DNA from: Candidatus Physcousia equi
GTDB lineage: Bacteria; Bacteroidota; Bacteroidia; Bacteroidales; Bacteroidaceae
Assembly: GCA_018065005.1 (NCBI GenBank)
Contig: JAGHUD010000013.1
Span: 1 to 64,000, forward strand
Direction: 5' to 3'
Length of the DNA: 64,000 bases
A program made the translations under genes and the position numbers. Shown one piece after another: positions 1-9,418 of this stretch. The notes beneath the pieces were generated by a model that ran no database searches, had not been told where the DNA came from, and worked only from the letters and a program-made list of their open reading frames with translations. The first letter of the stretch is position 1, and each line of letters starts with the position of its first letter.

Positions 1-547
1 GTTCACATACAACCTTTCGCATCTGGTCAAGGAACTGGGTGCAGAGGTGACGGTCTATCGCAACGACCAGTTCAAACTCGACAGCCTCCAAGACTTCGAC
101 GGCATCATCTTGTCGCCCGGACCAGGCATCCCCAGCGAGGCGGGACTCTTGCTCGACGTCATCCAGACCTATGCCGGCAGATTGCCCATCCTGGGCGTCT
201 GTCTGGGACATCAGGCCATCGGCGAGTCCTTCGGAGGCAAGCTGACCAACCTCAGCGATGTCTACCACGGTGTGGAGACCAGTTGCCGGGTGGACAACGA
301 CGAGCTTCTCTTCAGCGGACTTGCCAACGACATCCGCATCGGACGCTACCACTCGTGGGTGGTGGACAATGACGGTTTGCCCGACTGTCTTGAAGTCACG
401 GCAACAAGTCCCGACGGCTACATCATGGCTCTGCGCCACCGCTCATGCGACATTCGTGGCATACAGTTCCACCCCGAGAGTGTGCTCACACCCGACGGGC
501 GCACCATGCTCAGCAACTGGTTGCAACATATTCAAAGAAAGGACTGA
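1..547 (+). CDS. trpG: Anthranilate synthase glutamine amidotransferase component (5' truncated by window edge)
   Basis: This is the amidotransferase subunit that supplies ammonia from glutamine to TrpE for anthranilate synthesis. The reading frame is open from base 2, where translation begins FTYNL, so the true start lies upstream of the window. Class I amidotransferase hallmarks are present: an oxyanion-strand SPGPGIP segment, the nucleophile motif GVCLGHQ with Cys encoded at 200-202, and the His-Glu end of the triad in HPESVLT near 472-492. It is followed 4 bp later by trpD, so it is the first visible gene of a trp operon. trpB and trpE would be expected just upstream. A PabA role shared with folate synthesis cannot be excluded, but the context favours TrpG. 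Confidence 0.95.
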   Translation, partial: FTYNLSHLVKELGAEVTVYRNDQFKLDSLQDFDGIILSPGPGIPSEAGLLLDVIQTYAGRLPILGVCLGHQAIGESFGGKLTNLSDVYHGVETSCRVDNDELLFSGLANDIRIGRYHSWVVDNDGLPDCLEVTATSPDGYIMALRHRSCDIRGIQFHPESVLTPDGRTMLSNWLQHIQRKD

Positions 548-551
548 GACA

Positions 552-1547
552 ATGAAAGAATACCTCAACAAACTCATCGCGGGCGAAACACTCACACAAC
601 AGAATACCCACGACATCCTACTCGGCATCACCCAACAACGCTACAGCGAACACCAGATTGCTGCCCTCCTGATGGCCATTCAGACACGAGGCGTGACGGT
701 GGACGAGCTACTGGGCTTCCGCGACGGACTGCTCGAGACGGGCTGCTTCATCGACCTCGGAGGCGAGCCGACGCTCGACATCGTGGGCACCGGAGGCGAT
801 GGCAAGAACACGTTCAACATCTCCACCTGCTCTGCCTTCGTCGTGGCGGGCGCTGGCTACAAGGTGACGAAGCATGGCAACGGAGGAAGCACCAGCGTGA
901 GCGGTGCCAGCAATGTGCTTTTGGGTCATGGCGTGAAGTTCACTGCCGACACCGACGCCCTGCGACGCTCGCTCGACACCTGCGGCATCTGCTACTTTCA
1001 TGCTCCGCTCTTTGCCCACGGCATGAAGTATGTAGGGCCTACACGCAAGGCACTGGGCGTGCCCACCTGTTTCAATCTGCTCGGACCGCTCGTCAATCCT
1101 TGCCACCCCAAATGCTCGCTGCATGGCACAGCCAATCAGGCGCAGCAGCGGCTCTACACCGCGCTCCACCAGCGACTGGGCGATCAGTTTGGCGTGGTCA
1201 CCAGCTATGATGGCTATGACGAGATATCGCTCACGAGCGGTTTCAAACTGGTGACCAACCACTTCGAAAAGGTGTTTACACCCAAGGACATGGGCTTCAA
1301 CTACATCGAACAGCACGAGATCTATGGCGGAGAAACGCCGGAGGAGGCGATGGCCATCTTTGATGCCGTGCTGCAAGGCACTGCCACCGAGGCACAAAAG
1401 AATGTCGTGGTGGCAAACGCGGCATGTGCCATCAGCATTGTCGACCGCAACCTCAGCATCGACGACAGTGTGCAGTTGGCGCGCGAGTCGCTCGACAGTG
1501 GCAGGGCATGGCAGACTTTCAACAAGTTCGTGGAACTGAACTCGTGA
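552..1547 (+). CDS. trpD: Anthranilate phosphoribosyltransferase
   Basis: It transfers phosphoribose from PRPP to anthranilate, the second dedicated step of tryptophan synthesis. The product is 331 aa, a normal length. The PRPP-binding glycine-rich segment (DIVGTGGDGKNTFNIST) falls near residues 77-93, and the KHGNGGSTSVSGASNVL segment follows. The ATG at 552 starts MKEYLNKLI, 4 bp after the trpG stop. A longer open frame upstream to 258 runs inside trpG and is not used. It is co-directional with trpG and trpC and surely co-transcribed. Confidence 0.96.
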   Translation: MKEYLNKLIAGETLTQQNTHDILLGITQQRYSEHQIAALLMAIQTRGVTVDELLGFRDGLLETGCFIDLGGEPTLDIVGTGGDGKNTFNISTCSAFVVAGAGYKVTKHGNGGSTSVSGASNVLLGHGVKFTADTDALRRSLDTCGICYFHAPLFAHGMKYVGPTRKALGVPTCFNLLGPLVNPCHPKCSLHGTANQAQQRLYTALHQRLGDQFGVVTSYDGYDEISLTSGFKLVTNHFEKVFTPKDMGFNYIEQHEIYGGETPEEAMAIFDAVLQGTATEAQKNVVVANAACAISIVDRNLSIDDSVQLARESLDSGRAWQTFNKFVELNS

Positions 1548-1655
1548 AACACAAAAAAAGAGGGAGATGGAAAAACGCTGTGCTTCCAGCTTGCGGCGGA
1601 GGCACAACGAGTGTCTCATCAACCATACGAAGAAGAAATAAAGAAGAAGAACAAC

Positions 1656-2459
1656 GTGGAGGACGTCTTAAACGAAATCGTTGCGTGGAAACGCATTGAG
1701 GTGGCAAAGCAAAAAGAGGCCTTGCCGCCACGCACGCTCTATGGCGACGTGGAGCGCATCATGTGTGAGGGTGTTCAGCACCACAGTATGCACCAGGCGC
1801 TGGCAGCCTCCGACTCGGGCATCATTGCCGAGTTCAAGCGGCGTTCACCCTCAAAGGGGTGGATCAAGGAGGAGGGCAGACCCGATGTCATCCCCGCTGC
1901 CTATGCTGACAATGGGGCAGCGGCGCTGAGCATCCTCACCGACGAGAAGTATTTCGGCGGCAAATTGGATTTCATCATGACGGCTCGCCCCATGGTGGCA
2001 GCGCCTATCCTGCGCAAGGACTTCGTCGTCGATGAATACCAACTCTTCCAGGCTCGACAGGTGGGAGCCGATGCTGTGCTGCTCATTGCTGCTTGTCTGA
2101 GCAAGGACGAACTGCGTCTGCTGGCGCAACGGGCGCACGAGTTGCAACTGGAGGTGCTCATGGAGATCCATGGTGAAGGCGAGCTTGACTATTGCGATCT
2201 CGACGTGGACATGGTGGGCGTGAACAATCGCAACTTGGGCACCTTCCACACTGATGTGCAAAACTCCTTCCAGATGGCAGCACTCCTTCCGCAAGAGCAA
2301 CTGCTCGTCAGCGAGAGTGGCATCGGCGACCCTGCCATTCTGCGCGCGCTCCGCATGGCGGGATTCCGCGGCTTCTTGATGGGCGAGCACTTCATGCGCT
2401 TCCCCGACCCCAGTGCCGAGTTGCATCGTTTCATCCAACAACTGACCACGACGCTTTAG
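1656..2459 (+). CDS. trpC: Indole-3-glycerol phosphate synthase
   Basis: It closes the indole ring from CdRP in tryptophan synthesis. The product is 267 aa, a TIM barrel. Motifs read in order are EFKRRSPSKG near the N-terminus, PILRKDFVVDEYQ, GVNNRNL, SESGI and the phosphate-binding FLMGE. I chose the GTG at 1656 (V/M-EDVLNEIVAWKR), because family members begin with this helix and a purine-rich AAGAAGA stretch precedes it. An upstream GTG at 1611 in the same frame would add 15 unlike residues. The 108-bp gap after trpD contains nothing else recognisable. The stop codon lies inside a 26-bp tandem duplication. Confidence 0.94.
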   Translation: MEDVLNEIVAWKRIEVAKQKEALPPRTLYGDVERIMCEGVQHHSMHQALAASDSGIIAEFKRRSPSKGWIKEEGRPDVIPAAYADNGAAALSILTDEKYFGGKLDFIMTARPMVAAPILRKDFVVDEYQLFQARQVGADAVLLIAACLSKDELRLLAQRAHELQLEVLMEIHGEGELDYCDLDVDMVGVNNRNLGTFHTDVQNSFQMAALLPQEQLLVSESGIGDPAILRALRMAGFRGFLMGEHFMRFPDPSAELHRFIQQLTTTL

Positions 2460-2497
2460 TTCGTTGCATGGGAAAAACAGCATAGTTCGTTGCATGG
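2457..2497. repeat. 26-bp-period tandem duplication spanning the trpC stop
   Basis: The 15-mer TAGTTCGTTGCATGG occurs at 2457-2471 and again, exactly, at 2483-2497. The first copy begins with the trpC TAG stop codon, so the duplication carries a second in-place stop. It fills the whole spacer between trpC and trpF. Confidence 0.9.
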
Positions 2498-2504
2498 AAG
2501 AAAG

Positions 2505-3125
2505 ATGATTGTCAAGATTTGTGGTATGCGCGACCCCGAAAACATACGCGCTGTGGAGCAACTCAAGCCCACATGGATGGGCTTCATCTGCTGGTCAGGA
2601 AGCAAACGCTTCGTGGACCACGCTCCTGCCTACCTGCCACAATGCGAAAGGGTGGGGGTGTTTGTCGACGCAGAACCGACATATATATATAATATGGTAC
2701 ACACGTTGGGTCTCCACCGCATTCAGCTGCATGGCAACGAGACGCCCGAACGCTGTCGCGAGTTGGCACGCGACACCCAACTGCCCATCATCAAGGCCAT
2801 CAGCGTGAGCAGTAAGGACGACATACGTCGCGCAACGGACTACGAAGAGGTGGCAAACCATTTGCTCTTCGACACCAAGACTCCATTGGTGGGCGGAAGC
2901 GGAGAGCAGTTTGACTGGTCGGTGCTCGAAGACTATCAAGGCACCACGCCCTTCCTGCTCTCCGGTGGCATAGGACCAGCAGATGCACCACGCCTTGCTC
3001 ACTTCCAGCATCCCGCCTTCGCCGGCATCGACCTGAACAGCCGATTCGAGGATGCGCCTGCCATGAAGAACGTTGCCCGTCTGAGCACGTTCCTTCATGA
3101 GATAAACGCCTTTGCCAAACAGTAA
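2505..3125 (+). CDS. trpF: Phosphoribosylanthranilate isomerase
   Basis: It performs the Amadori rearrangement of PRA to CdRP in tryptophan synthesis. The product is 206 aa, a TIM barrel of usual size. The start MIVKICGMRD is the canonical N-terminus containing the catalytic Cys. Later motifs are QLHGNE, GGSGEQFDW, LLSGGIGP and GIDLNSRFED, which carry the catalytic Asp and the phosphate site. The ATG at 2505 is preferred over the in-frame ATG at 2490, which lies within the 26-bp duplication. It is stand-alone rather than fused to trpC. Confidence 0.95.
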   Translation: MIVKICGMRDPENIRAVEQLKPTWMGFICWSGSKRFVDHAPAYLPQCERVGVFVDAEPTYIYNMVHTLGLHRIQLHGNETPERCRELARDTQLPIIKAISVSSKDDIRRATDYEEVANHLLFDTKTPLVGGSGEQFDWSVLEDYQGTTPFLLSGGIGPADAPRLAHFQHPAFAGIDLNSRFEDAPAMKNVARLSTFLHEINAFAKQ

Positions 3126-3147
3126 ACACAAAAAGGTATACTTAGAT

Positions 3148-3930
3148 ATGAATCGTATCAACCAACTATTCAGCACCAAAAAAGAACAGATCCTCTCGCT
3201 CTACTTCTGCGCCGGAGCACCTGTGCTCGACACGACGGCACAGGTCATTCGCACCATGCAACGCCGCGGCATCGACATGATTGAGGTGGGCATCCCCTTC
3301 AGCGACCCCATGGCAGACGGCCCCGTCATCCAGAATGCTGCTACGTGTGCCCTGCGCAATGGCATGACCCTGCGCAAACTCTTCGCTCAGCTCGACGGGC
3401 TGCGCCAAGGCGACAATGCCGTCACCATCCCCCTGCTCCTGATGGGCTACATGAATCCTATTGTCCACTATGGCTACGAAGCATTCTTTGCCGAGTGTCG
3501 GCGCGTGGGTGTTGATGGTGTCATCATTCCCGACTTGCCCTTCCGCGACTATCTGGAAGAGGTGAAACCCGTGGCTGACCACTACGACGTGCGTGTCATC
3601 ATGCTCATCACACCCGAGACAAGCGACGAGCGCATACACTTCATCGACGAACACACGGATGGCTTCATCTACATGGTTTCGTCGGCTGCCACAACAGGCG
3701 CACAGAAGGAGTTTGACGAAGCCAAGCAAGCCTACTTCAACAAGGTCAATCAGATGGCACTCCGCAATCCGCGTATGATTGGCTTCGGCATCAGCAATCG
3801 ACAGACGCTCGAGAGCGCACAGCGCAATGCTGCAGGTGCCATCATCGGCTCTAAGTTTGTCACACTGCTGCAGGAGGAACAAGACGCTGACCGCGCACTC
3901 GACCGACTCTTCGAAGCTCTGCAAGTTTGA
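3148..3930 (+). CDS. trpA: Tryptophan synthase alpha subunit
   Basis: It cleaves indole-3-glycerol phosphate to indole, which passes to the TrpB subunit. The product is 260 aa. It has the catalytic Glu region MIEVGIPFSDPMADGP, the Asp-containing GVIIPDLPF and the phosphate-binding GFGISN segment. The ATG at 3148 (MNRINQLFSTK) is chosen. An upstream in-frame ATG at 3112 overlaps the trpF end. It is the last gene of the visible trp operon; trpB is not adjacent and must lie upstream of the window or elsewhere. Confidence 0.95.
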   Translation: MNRINQLFSTKKEQILSLYFCAGAPVLDTTAQVIRTMQRRGIDMIEVGIPFSDPMADGPVIQNAATCALRNGMTLRKLFAQLDGLRQGDNAVTIPLLLMGYMNPIVHYGYEAFFAECRRVGVDGVIIPDLPFRDYLEEVKPVADHYDVRVIMLITPETSDERIHFIDEHTDGFIYMVSSAATTGAQKEFDEAKQAYFNKVNQMALRNPRMIGFGISNRQTLESAQRNAAGAIIGSKFVTLLQEEQDADRALDRLFEALQV

Positions 3931-3977
3931 CCCACACCACTGCAACGCTCCGCTGCGCAACGAGGGAATCATAGCAT

Positions 3978-4055
3978 CGCAGCCGCAGCGATGGACCGAA
4001 GGAGAAATGCCGCAGCCGCAGCAATGGACAGAAAGAAAAATGCCGCAGCGATGGA
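3978..4055. repeat. Imperfect tandem repeat after trpA (27/33-bp units)
   Basis: Two and a half copies of a purine-rich unit, GCCGCAGC-A/G-ATGGAC followed by GAAAGA-rich sequence, lie 50-125 bp after the trpA stop. The second copy has an extra GCCGCA. No coding role is apparent. The rest of the 3931-4117 gap shows neither a promoter nor a clear terminator. Confidence 0.7.
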
Positions 4056-4117
4056 ACCGTAATAGAACATAAACGAAACAAAGCAACTAAAATATTCAAA
4101 AAAAACATCATTCAACC

Positions 4118-5803
4118 ATGAAGACTGATATTGAAATTGCACGAGAAACCGTGCTCAAACCCATCACCCAAGTGGCAGCCAGCATCGGCATTCAGGAGGA
4201 CGATCTGCAACACTATGGCAAGTATATTGCCAAAGTTCCTGAATCGCTCATCGACGACGAGAAGATCAAACAGAACAAACTCATTCTCGTCACTGCCATT
4301 ACACCCACCAAGGCAGGCATCGGCAAGACAACGGTGAGCATCGGACTCGCTCTCGGTCTGCAGAGCATCGGCAAGAACGCCGTGGTGGCACTGCGTGAGC
4401 CCTCGCTCGGTCCTTGCTTCGGCATGAAGGGCGGTGCTGCCGGCGGTGGCTATGCTCAGGTCTTGCCTATGGATAAGATCAACCTGCACTTCACGGGCGA
4501 CTTCCATGCCATCACCTCAGCCCACAACATGATTGCCGCCTTGCTCGACAACTATATCTACCAACACAAGGACGAAGGCTTCGCCATGAAGGAAGTGCTC
4601 TGGAAGCGCGTGCTCGACGTCAACGACCGCAACCTCCGATATGTGGTGACAGGTCTTGGCGCCAAGACCAACGGAGTGACCATGGAGAGCGGTTTCGACA
4701 TCACCCCCGCATCCGAAATCATGGCCATTCTCTGTCTGGCTCAGGACGCCGACGATCTGCGCCGCCGCGTTGAGAATATCTTGCTTGGCACCACCATCGA
4801 CGGCAAGCCCTTCACCGTGAAGGACATGGGGGTGGCGGGTGCTATCTGCGTTCTTTTGCAAGACGCCTTGCACCCCAACCTCGTACAGACGACCGAGCAG
4901 ACACCTGCTTTCGTGCATGGCGGTCCCTTCGCCAACATTGCTCATGGCTGCAACTCGGTGTTGGCGACACGTCTGGCGCTCACCTACGGCGACTACGTCA
5001 TCACTGAGGCTGGCTTCGGCGCTGACCTTGGTGCTGAGAAGTTCTACGACATCAAGTGCCGCAAGTCTGGGCTGCAACCTGCCCTCACCGTGCTCGTCGC
5101 TACCACGCAGGGATTGAAGATGCACGGAGGTGTGCCCGTGGACCTTATCAAACAGCCCAACCTCGAAGGACTGCGTGATGGCTTGGCCAACCTCGACCGC
5201 CACATTCAGAACTTGCAAGGCTTCGGACAAACCGTTGTCGTCTGCTTCAACCGCTTCGCCACCGACACTGACGAAGAGATTGAACTCTGCCGCCAGCACT
5301 GTGCAGAACTTGGTGTGGGCTTTGCCATCAACAACGCTTTCCTCGAGGGTGGAAAAGGAGCAGAGACACTGGCGCAGCTCGTTGTCGACACCATCGAACA
5401 GCAGCCTAGCAAGCCGCTTCAGTTCACCTATACCGACGAGGCTACAGTGGAGGAGAAGGCTACTGCCGTTTGCACCAAGATCTATGGCGCCAAGAATGTG
5501 GTGTTCTCTGCAGCAGCCAAGAAGATGCTGCAACGCATCGCCGATCTGGATGCACAGTACGGAATGGGCATTGCCAAGTATCCAATCTGTATTGCCAAGA
5601 CGCAATATTCCTTCTCTGCAGACCAGAAGGCTTACGGCGTGCCCACGGGTTTCAGCATCAACGTTCGCGATATTGTCATCAACACGGGTGCAGAGATGCT
5701 GGTGCTCGTTTGTGGCGACATCATGCGCATGCCGGGTCTGCCCAAATCGCCTCAGGCTGAGCGCATAGACATTGTTGATGGTGAAATTGAAGGACTTAGT
5801 TAA
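4118..5803 (+). CDS. fhs: Formate-tetrahydrofolate ligase
   Basis: This ATP-dependent enzyme ligates formate to tetrahydrofolate, giving 10-formyl-THF for one-carbon metabolism and purine synthesis. The product is 561 aa, the family's usual length. The P-loop [11 protein letters not shown] lies at residues 62-72, followed by [19 protein letters not shown], a conserved signature, and by [14 protein letters not shown]. The start MKTDIEIAR is typical. No Bacteroidetes -7 box is obvious in the 187-bp upstream gap, so read-through from trpA is possible. Its last codons and stop are copied in a 24-bp tandem duplication. A formate-using PurT lies at 59.7 kb, consistent with formate as a purine carbon source. 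Confidence 0.97.
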   Translation: MKTDIEIARETVLKPITQVAASIGIQEDDLQHYGKYIAKVPESLIDDEKIKQNKLILVTAITPTKAGIGKTTVSIGLALGLQSIGKNAVVALREPSLGPCFGMKGGAAGGGYAQVLPMDKINLHFTGDFHAITSAHNMIAALLDNYIYQHKDEGFAMKEVLWKRVLDVNDRNLRYVVTGLGAKTNGVTMESGFDITPASEIMAILCLAQDADDLRRRVENILLGTTIDGKPFTVKDMGVAGAICVLLQDALHPNLVQTTEQTPAFVHGGPFANIAHGCNSVLATRLALTYGDYVITEAGFGADLGAEKFYDIKCRKSGLQPALTVLVATTQGLKMHGGVPVDLIKQPNLEGLRDGLANLDRHIQNLQGFGQTVVVCFNRFATDTDEEIELCRQHCAELGVGFAINNAFLEGGKGAETLAQLVVDTIEQQPSKPLQFTYTDEATVEEKATAVCTKIYGAKNVVFSAAAKKMLQRIADLDAQYGMGIAKYPICIAKTQYSFSADQKAYGVPTGFSINVRDIVINTGAEMLVLVCGDIMRMPGLPKSPQAERIDIVDGEIEGLS

Positions 5804-5836
5804 TCCATCATCGAAGGATTTAGATAATTCATCATC
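5789..5836. repeat. 24-bp tandem duplication spanning the fhs stop
   Basis: Two adjacent 24-bp units, 5789-5812 and 5813-5836, both begin GAAGGA and end CATCATC; they differ at three or so positions. The first unit includes the last fhs codons and its TAA stop. Confidence 0.85.
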
Positions 5837-5842
5837 ACTCAT

Positions 5843-5886
5843 GGGCCTGATGTCTTGTGGTTTATTGCCCACAATGCTTCAGGCCC
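5843..5886 (+). other. Stem-loop between fhs and the hydroxyacid dehydrogenase gene
   Basis: An outer stem GGGCCTGA/TCAGGCCC (5843-5850 with 5879-5886) encloses a second stem TTGTGG/CCACAA. No T-run follows, so it is not a standard intrinsic terminator. It ends 16 bp before the next start codon, where it could act as an RNA-processing or stability element or as a translational control element. Confidence 0.6.
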
Positions 5887-5902
5887 CCTTAACTTCTCGT
5901 CT

Positions 5903-6868
5903 ATGAAGCATAAAATCGTCATATTGGATGGTCACGGACTCAATCCCGGCGACTTCAGCTGGGACGCAATAGCCGCGTTGGGCGATCTGACCGTCTATGA
6001 GCGTACAGCGCCAGAGGATGTCGTGGCACGTTGTAACGGAGCTCAGTTGGTGCTGACCAATAAGGTGGTCATCGATGCCTCCATCATGGCTCAGTTGGCC
6101 ACACTTCGTTTCATTGGTGTTCTGGCAACCGGCTACAACACGATAGACATTGACGCCGCTCGACAGCGCGGCATCGTCGTGAGCAACATTCCTGCCTACA
6201 GCACCCCATCCGTTGCACAGCACACCTTCGCGCTCCTCCTTGCAGTCACCAACCGCGTGGAGCACTACACAAGGCTTAACTGCCAGCAAGGCAAGTGGGC
6301 GAGCAACGCGGACTTCTGCTATTGGGACACGCCGCTCACCGAGCTCGATGGTAAGCGGTTCGGCATTTATGGCATGGGGCGCATTGGCGCTCGTGTGGCA
6401 CAGATAGCCATGGCACTTGGCATGGAGGTGGTCTGCCTCTCCCGCAAGCCGCAAGATGCGCTGCCGCAGGGAGTGAAGAAAGTCGCTGACGAGGAGTTTT
6501 GGACCACTTGTGACATTGTCACCTTGCACTGCCCACTCACACCAGAGACCACCGAAATGGTGTCCGCCCAGGTGCTGCAGCGCATGAAGCACGGAGCCAT
6601 CCTGCTCAACACCAGCCGAGGCGGCGTCATCAATGAGGCAGATGTGGCAGCAGCCCTCCGTTCCGGTCAGTTGGCTGCCTATGCTGCAGATGTGCTCACC
6701 GTGGAACCGCCCACGGCAGACAATCCGCTGCTCTCGGCGCCTCATGTTTTCCTCACGCCACACATAGCATGGGCCACTACGGAGGCACGCCAGCGTCTGA
6801 TGGACATCCTGGTGGAGAACGTCAAGTGTTTTCTTGCAGGAACTCCTCAAAACGTGGTGAACGGATAG
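5903..6868 (+). CDS. D-2-hydroxyacid dehydrogenase (glycerate/hydroxypyruvate reductase-like)
   Basis: This is an NAD(P)-dependent oxidoreductase of the D-isomer 2-hydroxyacid dehydrogenase family, 321 aa. The N-terminal substrate-domain motif TGYNTIDIDAARQRGI is followed by the Rossmann motif GMGRIG (GxGxxG at 157-162), the catalytic Arg in NTSRGG and the catalytic His in TPHIAWAT. The length and the GYN-N-D pattern suit glycerate dehydrogenase/hydroxypyruvate reductase; the exact substrate cannot be read. The ATG at 5903 (MKHKIVILDG) is preferred to the in-frame ATG at 5855 inside the stem-loop. It probably forms an operon with fhs, and a strong terminator follows. Confidence 0.9.
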   Translation: MKHKIVILDGHGLNPGDFSWDAIAALGDLTVYERTAPEDVVARCNGAQLVLTNKVVIDASIMAQLATLRFIGVLATGYNTIDIDAARQRGIVVSNIPAYSTPSVAQHTFALLLAVTNRVEHYTRLNCQQGKWASNADFCYWDTPLTELDGKRFGIYGMGRIGARVAQIAMALGMEVVCLSRKPQDALPQGVKKVADEEFWTTCDIVTLHCPLTPETTEMVSAQVLQRMKHGAILLNTSRGGVINEADVAAALRSGQLAAYAADVLTVEPPTADNPLLSAPHVFLTPHIAWATTEARQRLMDILVENVKCFLAGTPQNVVNG

Positions 6869-6883
6869 TCGGCAAAATAAGAA

Positions 6884-6958
6884 ACGGGCAAGACGAACGT
6901 CATGTCTTCAGGCAGAACTGAATAAGACTTGGACGTCCGTCTTGCTCGTTTTTTTTTT
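6884..6958 (+). terminator. Intrinsic terminator after the hydroxyacid dehydrogenase gene
   Basis: A long stem pairs ACGGGCAAGACG.ACGTC (from 6884) with GACGTCCGTCTTGCTCGT (to 6949), with an inner GTCTT/AAGAC stem (6904-6908 with 6924-6928), and is followed by about nine T residues. The remaining 170 bp up to 7128 hold nothing I can assign. Confidence 0.85.
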
Positions 6959-7128
6959 GTGTGTGCAAAGAAAAGCAGAGCGATTGGCACCTAATGCTCA
7001 TGGGTAACCATTCGATAAACTTTGCTTTTATGCTTACCCCCCCACTAAAATGCCACGGGAGCTTCCCTTTTGTTCTCTGCAGAAACGTAGCCTTTTTTTT
7101 GTTGGGCAAAAGCGTGCGCTCCTCTCGC

Positions 7129-7557
7129 TCACTTGATTCTCTTTAATGTGAGTTGGCTGGGCAACTTGGTGAGCTTGTTGCCATCGCGGCGTTTCATGAC
7201 CGTACCTCCCTTCAGCTCCATCGTGACGACACTGTCGTTGGCAACTTTGAGCAGACACTCCTGCGTCTCGCTCCCTAAATCGTTGCTCAGGCGCAGGCGT
7301 ATCGTGGTCGGAGAGAGTTCCTCCGTTTTCGTTGTCATCCACAATCCATAGAGCTTGCCGCCCGACATGTATCCGTTCATGGGCCCAAACATTTCCATGC
7401 TCGGCACCTCGATGGATTCCTCGTAGAGGTCGAGCCGCAGCTTGGCACCCGTCTCTGCGTGCAGCAAGGTGCACTTCCAAGTCTTTTTCTCCTCTTGCGC
7501 ATGCACTCCAGCGCTCGCAAGGAGCAGAGCGCCGAGCAAAAGCAGCCTTGTTTTCAT
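7129..7557 (-). CDS. Small secreted protein of unknown function
   Basis: The product is 142 aa when started at the ATG ending at 7557 (MKTRLLLLGALLLASAGVHAQ), which gives a clean signal peptide with a VHA-Q cleavage site. A longer in-frame start at 7587 is less likely because the -7 box at 7585-7592 would place transcription start downstream of it. The mature part is about 120 residues of alternating hydrophobic and polar strands with LYGLWMTT and many Thr/Glu, suggesting a small beta-rich periplasmic or surface protein. No family is recognised. It stands alone, divergent from the glycogen synthase gene. Confidence 0.8.
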   Translation of the reverse strand: MKTRLLLLGALLLASAGVHAQEEKKTWKCTLLHAETGAKLRLDLYEESIEVPSMEMFGPMNGYMSGGKLYGLWMTTKTEELSPTTIRLRLSNDLGSETQECLLKVANDSVVTMELKGGTVMKRRDGNKLTKLPSQLTLKRIK

Positions 7558-7584
7558 CTTTTTGGCATTCTTTGTTTCGTTTTG

Positions 7585-7592
7585 CAAATATA
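7585..7592 (-). promoter_or_regulatory. Promoter -7 box for the small secreted protein
   Basis: Read on the minus strand this is TATATTTG, a full match to the Bacteroidetes -7 consensus TAnnTTTG, 27 bp upstream of the chosen start codon. Confidence 0.6.
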
Positions 7593-7667
7593 CTTGATTT
7601 TCATCAAAAAAGGAAGAACTAAACCAAAAAAAGAGTTAAATATGCCTAAAAAATAAGAAAAAAGTAG

Positions 7668-7675
7668 TAACTTTG
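7668..7675 (+). promoter_or_regulatory. Promoter -7 box for glycogen synthase
   Basis: TAACTTTG followed by C matches the Bacteroidetes -7 consensus and lies 43 bp before the start codon. No clear -33 TTTG is seen at the expected spacing. Confidence 0.6.
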
Positions 7676-7718
7676 CCCACGAATTAAGGTTAACAGTTTT
7701 AGAAAGGATAAATTTTCG

Positions 7719-9392
7719 ATGGAAAACGAACAGTTGACGCCAGGCTTCATCTTCGAGTCAAGTTGGGAAGTCTGCAACAAGGTAGGCGGTATCTACACCG
7801 TTCTCTCAACGCGAGCAAAAACGCTTCAGGACAAACTGACCGATAAGGTAGTTTTTATTGGTCCCGACTTTTGGCAGGGCCGCAGCAATCCTCTTTTTCT
7901 TGAGGACCGCAAGTTCCTTGCCAAGTGGGTTCAAGAGGCAGCAAAACAGGAGCTCCATGTGCGTGTTGGCAGATGGAACATTCCCGGTCGGCCCATCGTT
8001 ATTCTTGTAGACTTTACCCCCTATTTCGCCATCAAGAACGAGATCTATGGCACGATGTATGCCAAGTATCAGGTAGACTCACTTCATGCCTACGGCGACT
8101 ACGATGAGGCGTCTATGTTCAGCTACGCAGCAGGCCGCGTTGTCGAGAGCTACTTCCAGTATTATCTGGCAGGCAAGGTGGACAATGTAGTCTACCAGGC
8201 GCATGAGTGGATGACCGGTCTCGGTGCGCTCTACATCAAGAGCCATGTGCCCCAGATTGCCACCATCTTCACGACCCATGCCACCAGCATAGGCCGTAGC
8301 ATCTGCGGCAACAACAAGCCCCTCTACACCTACCTCAACAACTACAACGGAAACCAGATGGCGCAAGAGCTCAACATGGAGGCAAAGCACTCCATCGAGC
8401 GCCAAACGGCACATAACGTGGACTGCTTCACCACCGTGAGCGATGTCACCGGACTCGAATGCGAAGAACTGCTCGACAAGAAGTGCGACGACATCCTGAT
8501 GAACGGTTTTGAGGCAGATTTCGTGCCCAAAGCCACCCATTTCGGCAAGAAGCGCAAGCAGGCTCGCGCCAAGTTGCTCGAAGTGGCAAATGCGCTCACA
8601 GGTGCCGAACTCGACGACGAAACGCTCATCGTAGCCACCAGCGGTCGCTATGAGTTCAAGAACAAAGGCCTCGACGTCTTCATCGACGCCATGCACCGCC
8701 TGGCAGAGCATCCAGAACTCGACCGTAACGTGCTTGCCTTCATCGAAGTGCCCGCCTGGCAGGCAGGACCGCGCGAAGATCTCAAGAGCCGACTCGAGAG
8801 TGGCATGATCTACAACACACCGCTCGAAAATCCCATCCTCACCCACAATCTTCACGAGTACGACAGCGACCGTGCAACCGGCATGATGCGCTGGCTCGGC
8901 ATGAACAACGACAAGGCATCGCGCGTCAAGCTCATCTTCGTGCCTTGCTATCTCGATGGCGAAGACGGCATCTTCAACACCCCTTACTACGACCTGCTCA
9001 TTGGCAACGACCTCTCCGTCTATCCTTCCTACTACGAGCCCTGGGGCTACACCCCGCTCGAAAGCATTGCCTTCAAGGTGCCTTGCATCACTACCAGTCT
9101 CTCCGGTTTCGGCATGTGGGCAAACAAAGAAAAAGGAGCACAGAGCCACCTGGAGGACGGCGTAGAGGTGATCGAGCGCAACGACTACAACTTTGAGGAA
9201 GTCAGTCAAGCCGTCTGCGACACCGTGCTCCGCATGGCGCAGATGAACAAGAAGCAGAGCGATGCTGCCCGCAAGAACGCAGCCGCCCTCGCCGAAAAGG
9301 CTTTATGGAAGAACTTCATCCAATACTACTACAGCGCCTACGATCATGCGCTCCAGAATATGCACACGCGCATGTATCTCTTGAATAACTAA
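7719..9392 (+). CDS. Glycogen synthase, eukaryotic-like GT3 family
   Basis: It transfers glucosyl units from a sugar nucleotide to growing glycogen in the cytoplasm. The product is 557 aa. The start resembles the GT3 N-terminus ([24 protein letters not shown]), with the nucleotide-binding KVGG at about residues 21-24. Later motifs are [21 protein letters not shown], the Glu/Arg region [17 protein letters not shown] and [15 protein letters not shown], the retaining GT-B donor site. GT3 synthases are typical of animals, fungi and Bacteroidetes, whereas most bacteria use GT5 GlgA. It is 26 bp upstream of a glucan phosphorylase, so synthesis and breakdown genes are co-transcribed. Confidence 0.93.
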   Translation: MENEQLTPGFIFESSWEVCNKVGGIYTVLSTRAKTLQDKLTDKVVFIGPDFWQGRSNPLFLEDRKFLAKWVQEAAKQELHVRVGRWNIPGRPIVILVDFTPYFAIKNEIYGTMYAKYQVDSLHAYGDYDEASMFSYAAGRVVESYFQYYLAGKVDNVVYQAHEWMTGLGALYIKSHVPQIATIFTTHATSIGRSICGNNKPLYTYLNNYNGNQMAQELNMEAKHSIERQTAHNVDCFTTVSDVTGLECEELLDKKCDDILMNGFEADFVPKATHFGKKRKQARAKLLEVANALTGAELDDETLIVATSGRYEFKNKGLDVFIDAMHRLAEHPELDRNVLAFIEVPAWQAGPREDLKSRLESGMIYNTPLENPILTHNLHEYDSDRATGMMRWLGMNNDKASRVKLIFVPCYLDGEDGIFNTPYYDLLIGNDLSVYPSYYEPWGYTPLESIAFKVPCITTSLSGFGMWANKEKGAQSHLEDGVEVIERNDYNFEEVSQAVCDTVLRMAQMNKKQSDAARKNAAALAEKALWKNFIQYYYSAYDHALQNMHTRMYLLNN

Positions 9393-9418
9393 TATCAACA
9401 CAACCAAATAATCTTTTT

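Noticed and set aside
3931-4117. Coding role for the gap after trpA
   Set aside because: The apparent open frame (3779-4072) is the trpA shadow frame running into purine-rich repeats.
6959-7128. Small open frames on both strands after the dehydrogenase terminator (for example 6961-7146 and 6900-7109)
   Set aside because: No family signal and no promoter; one runs through the terminator stem.
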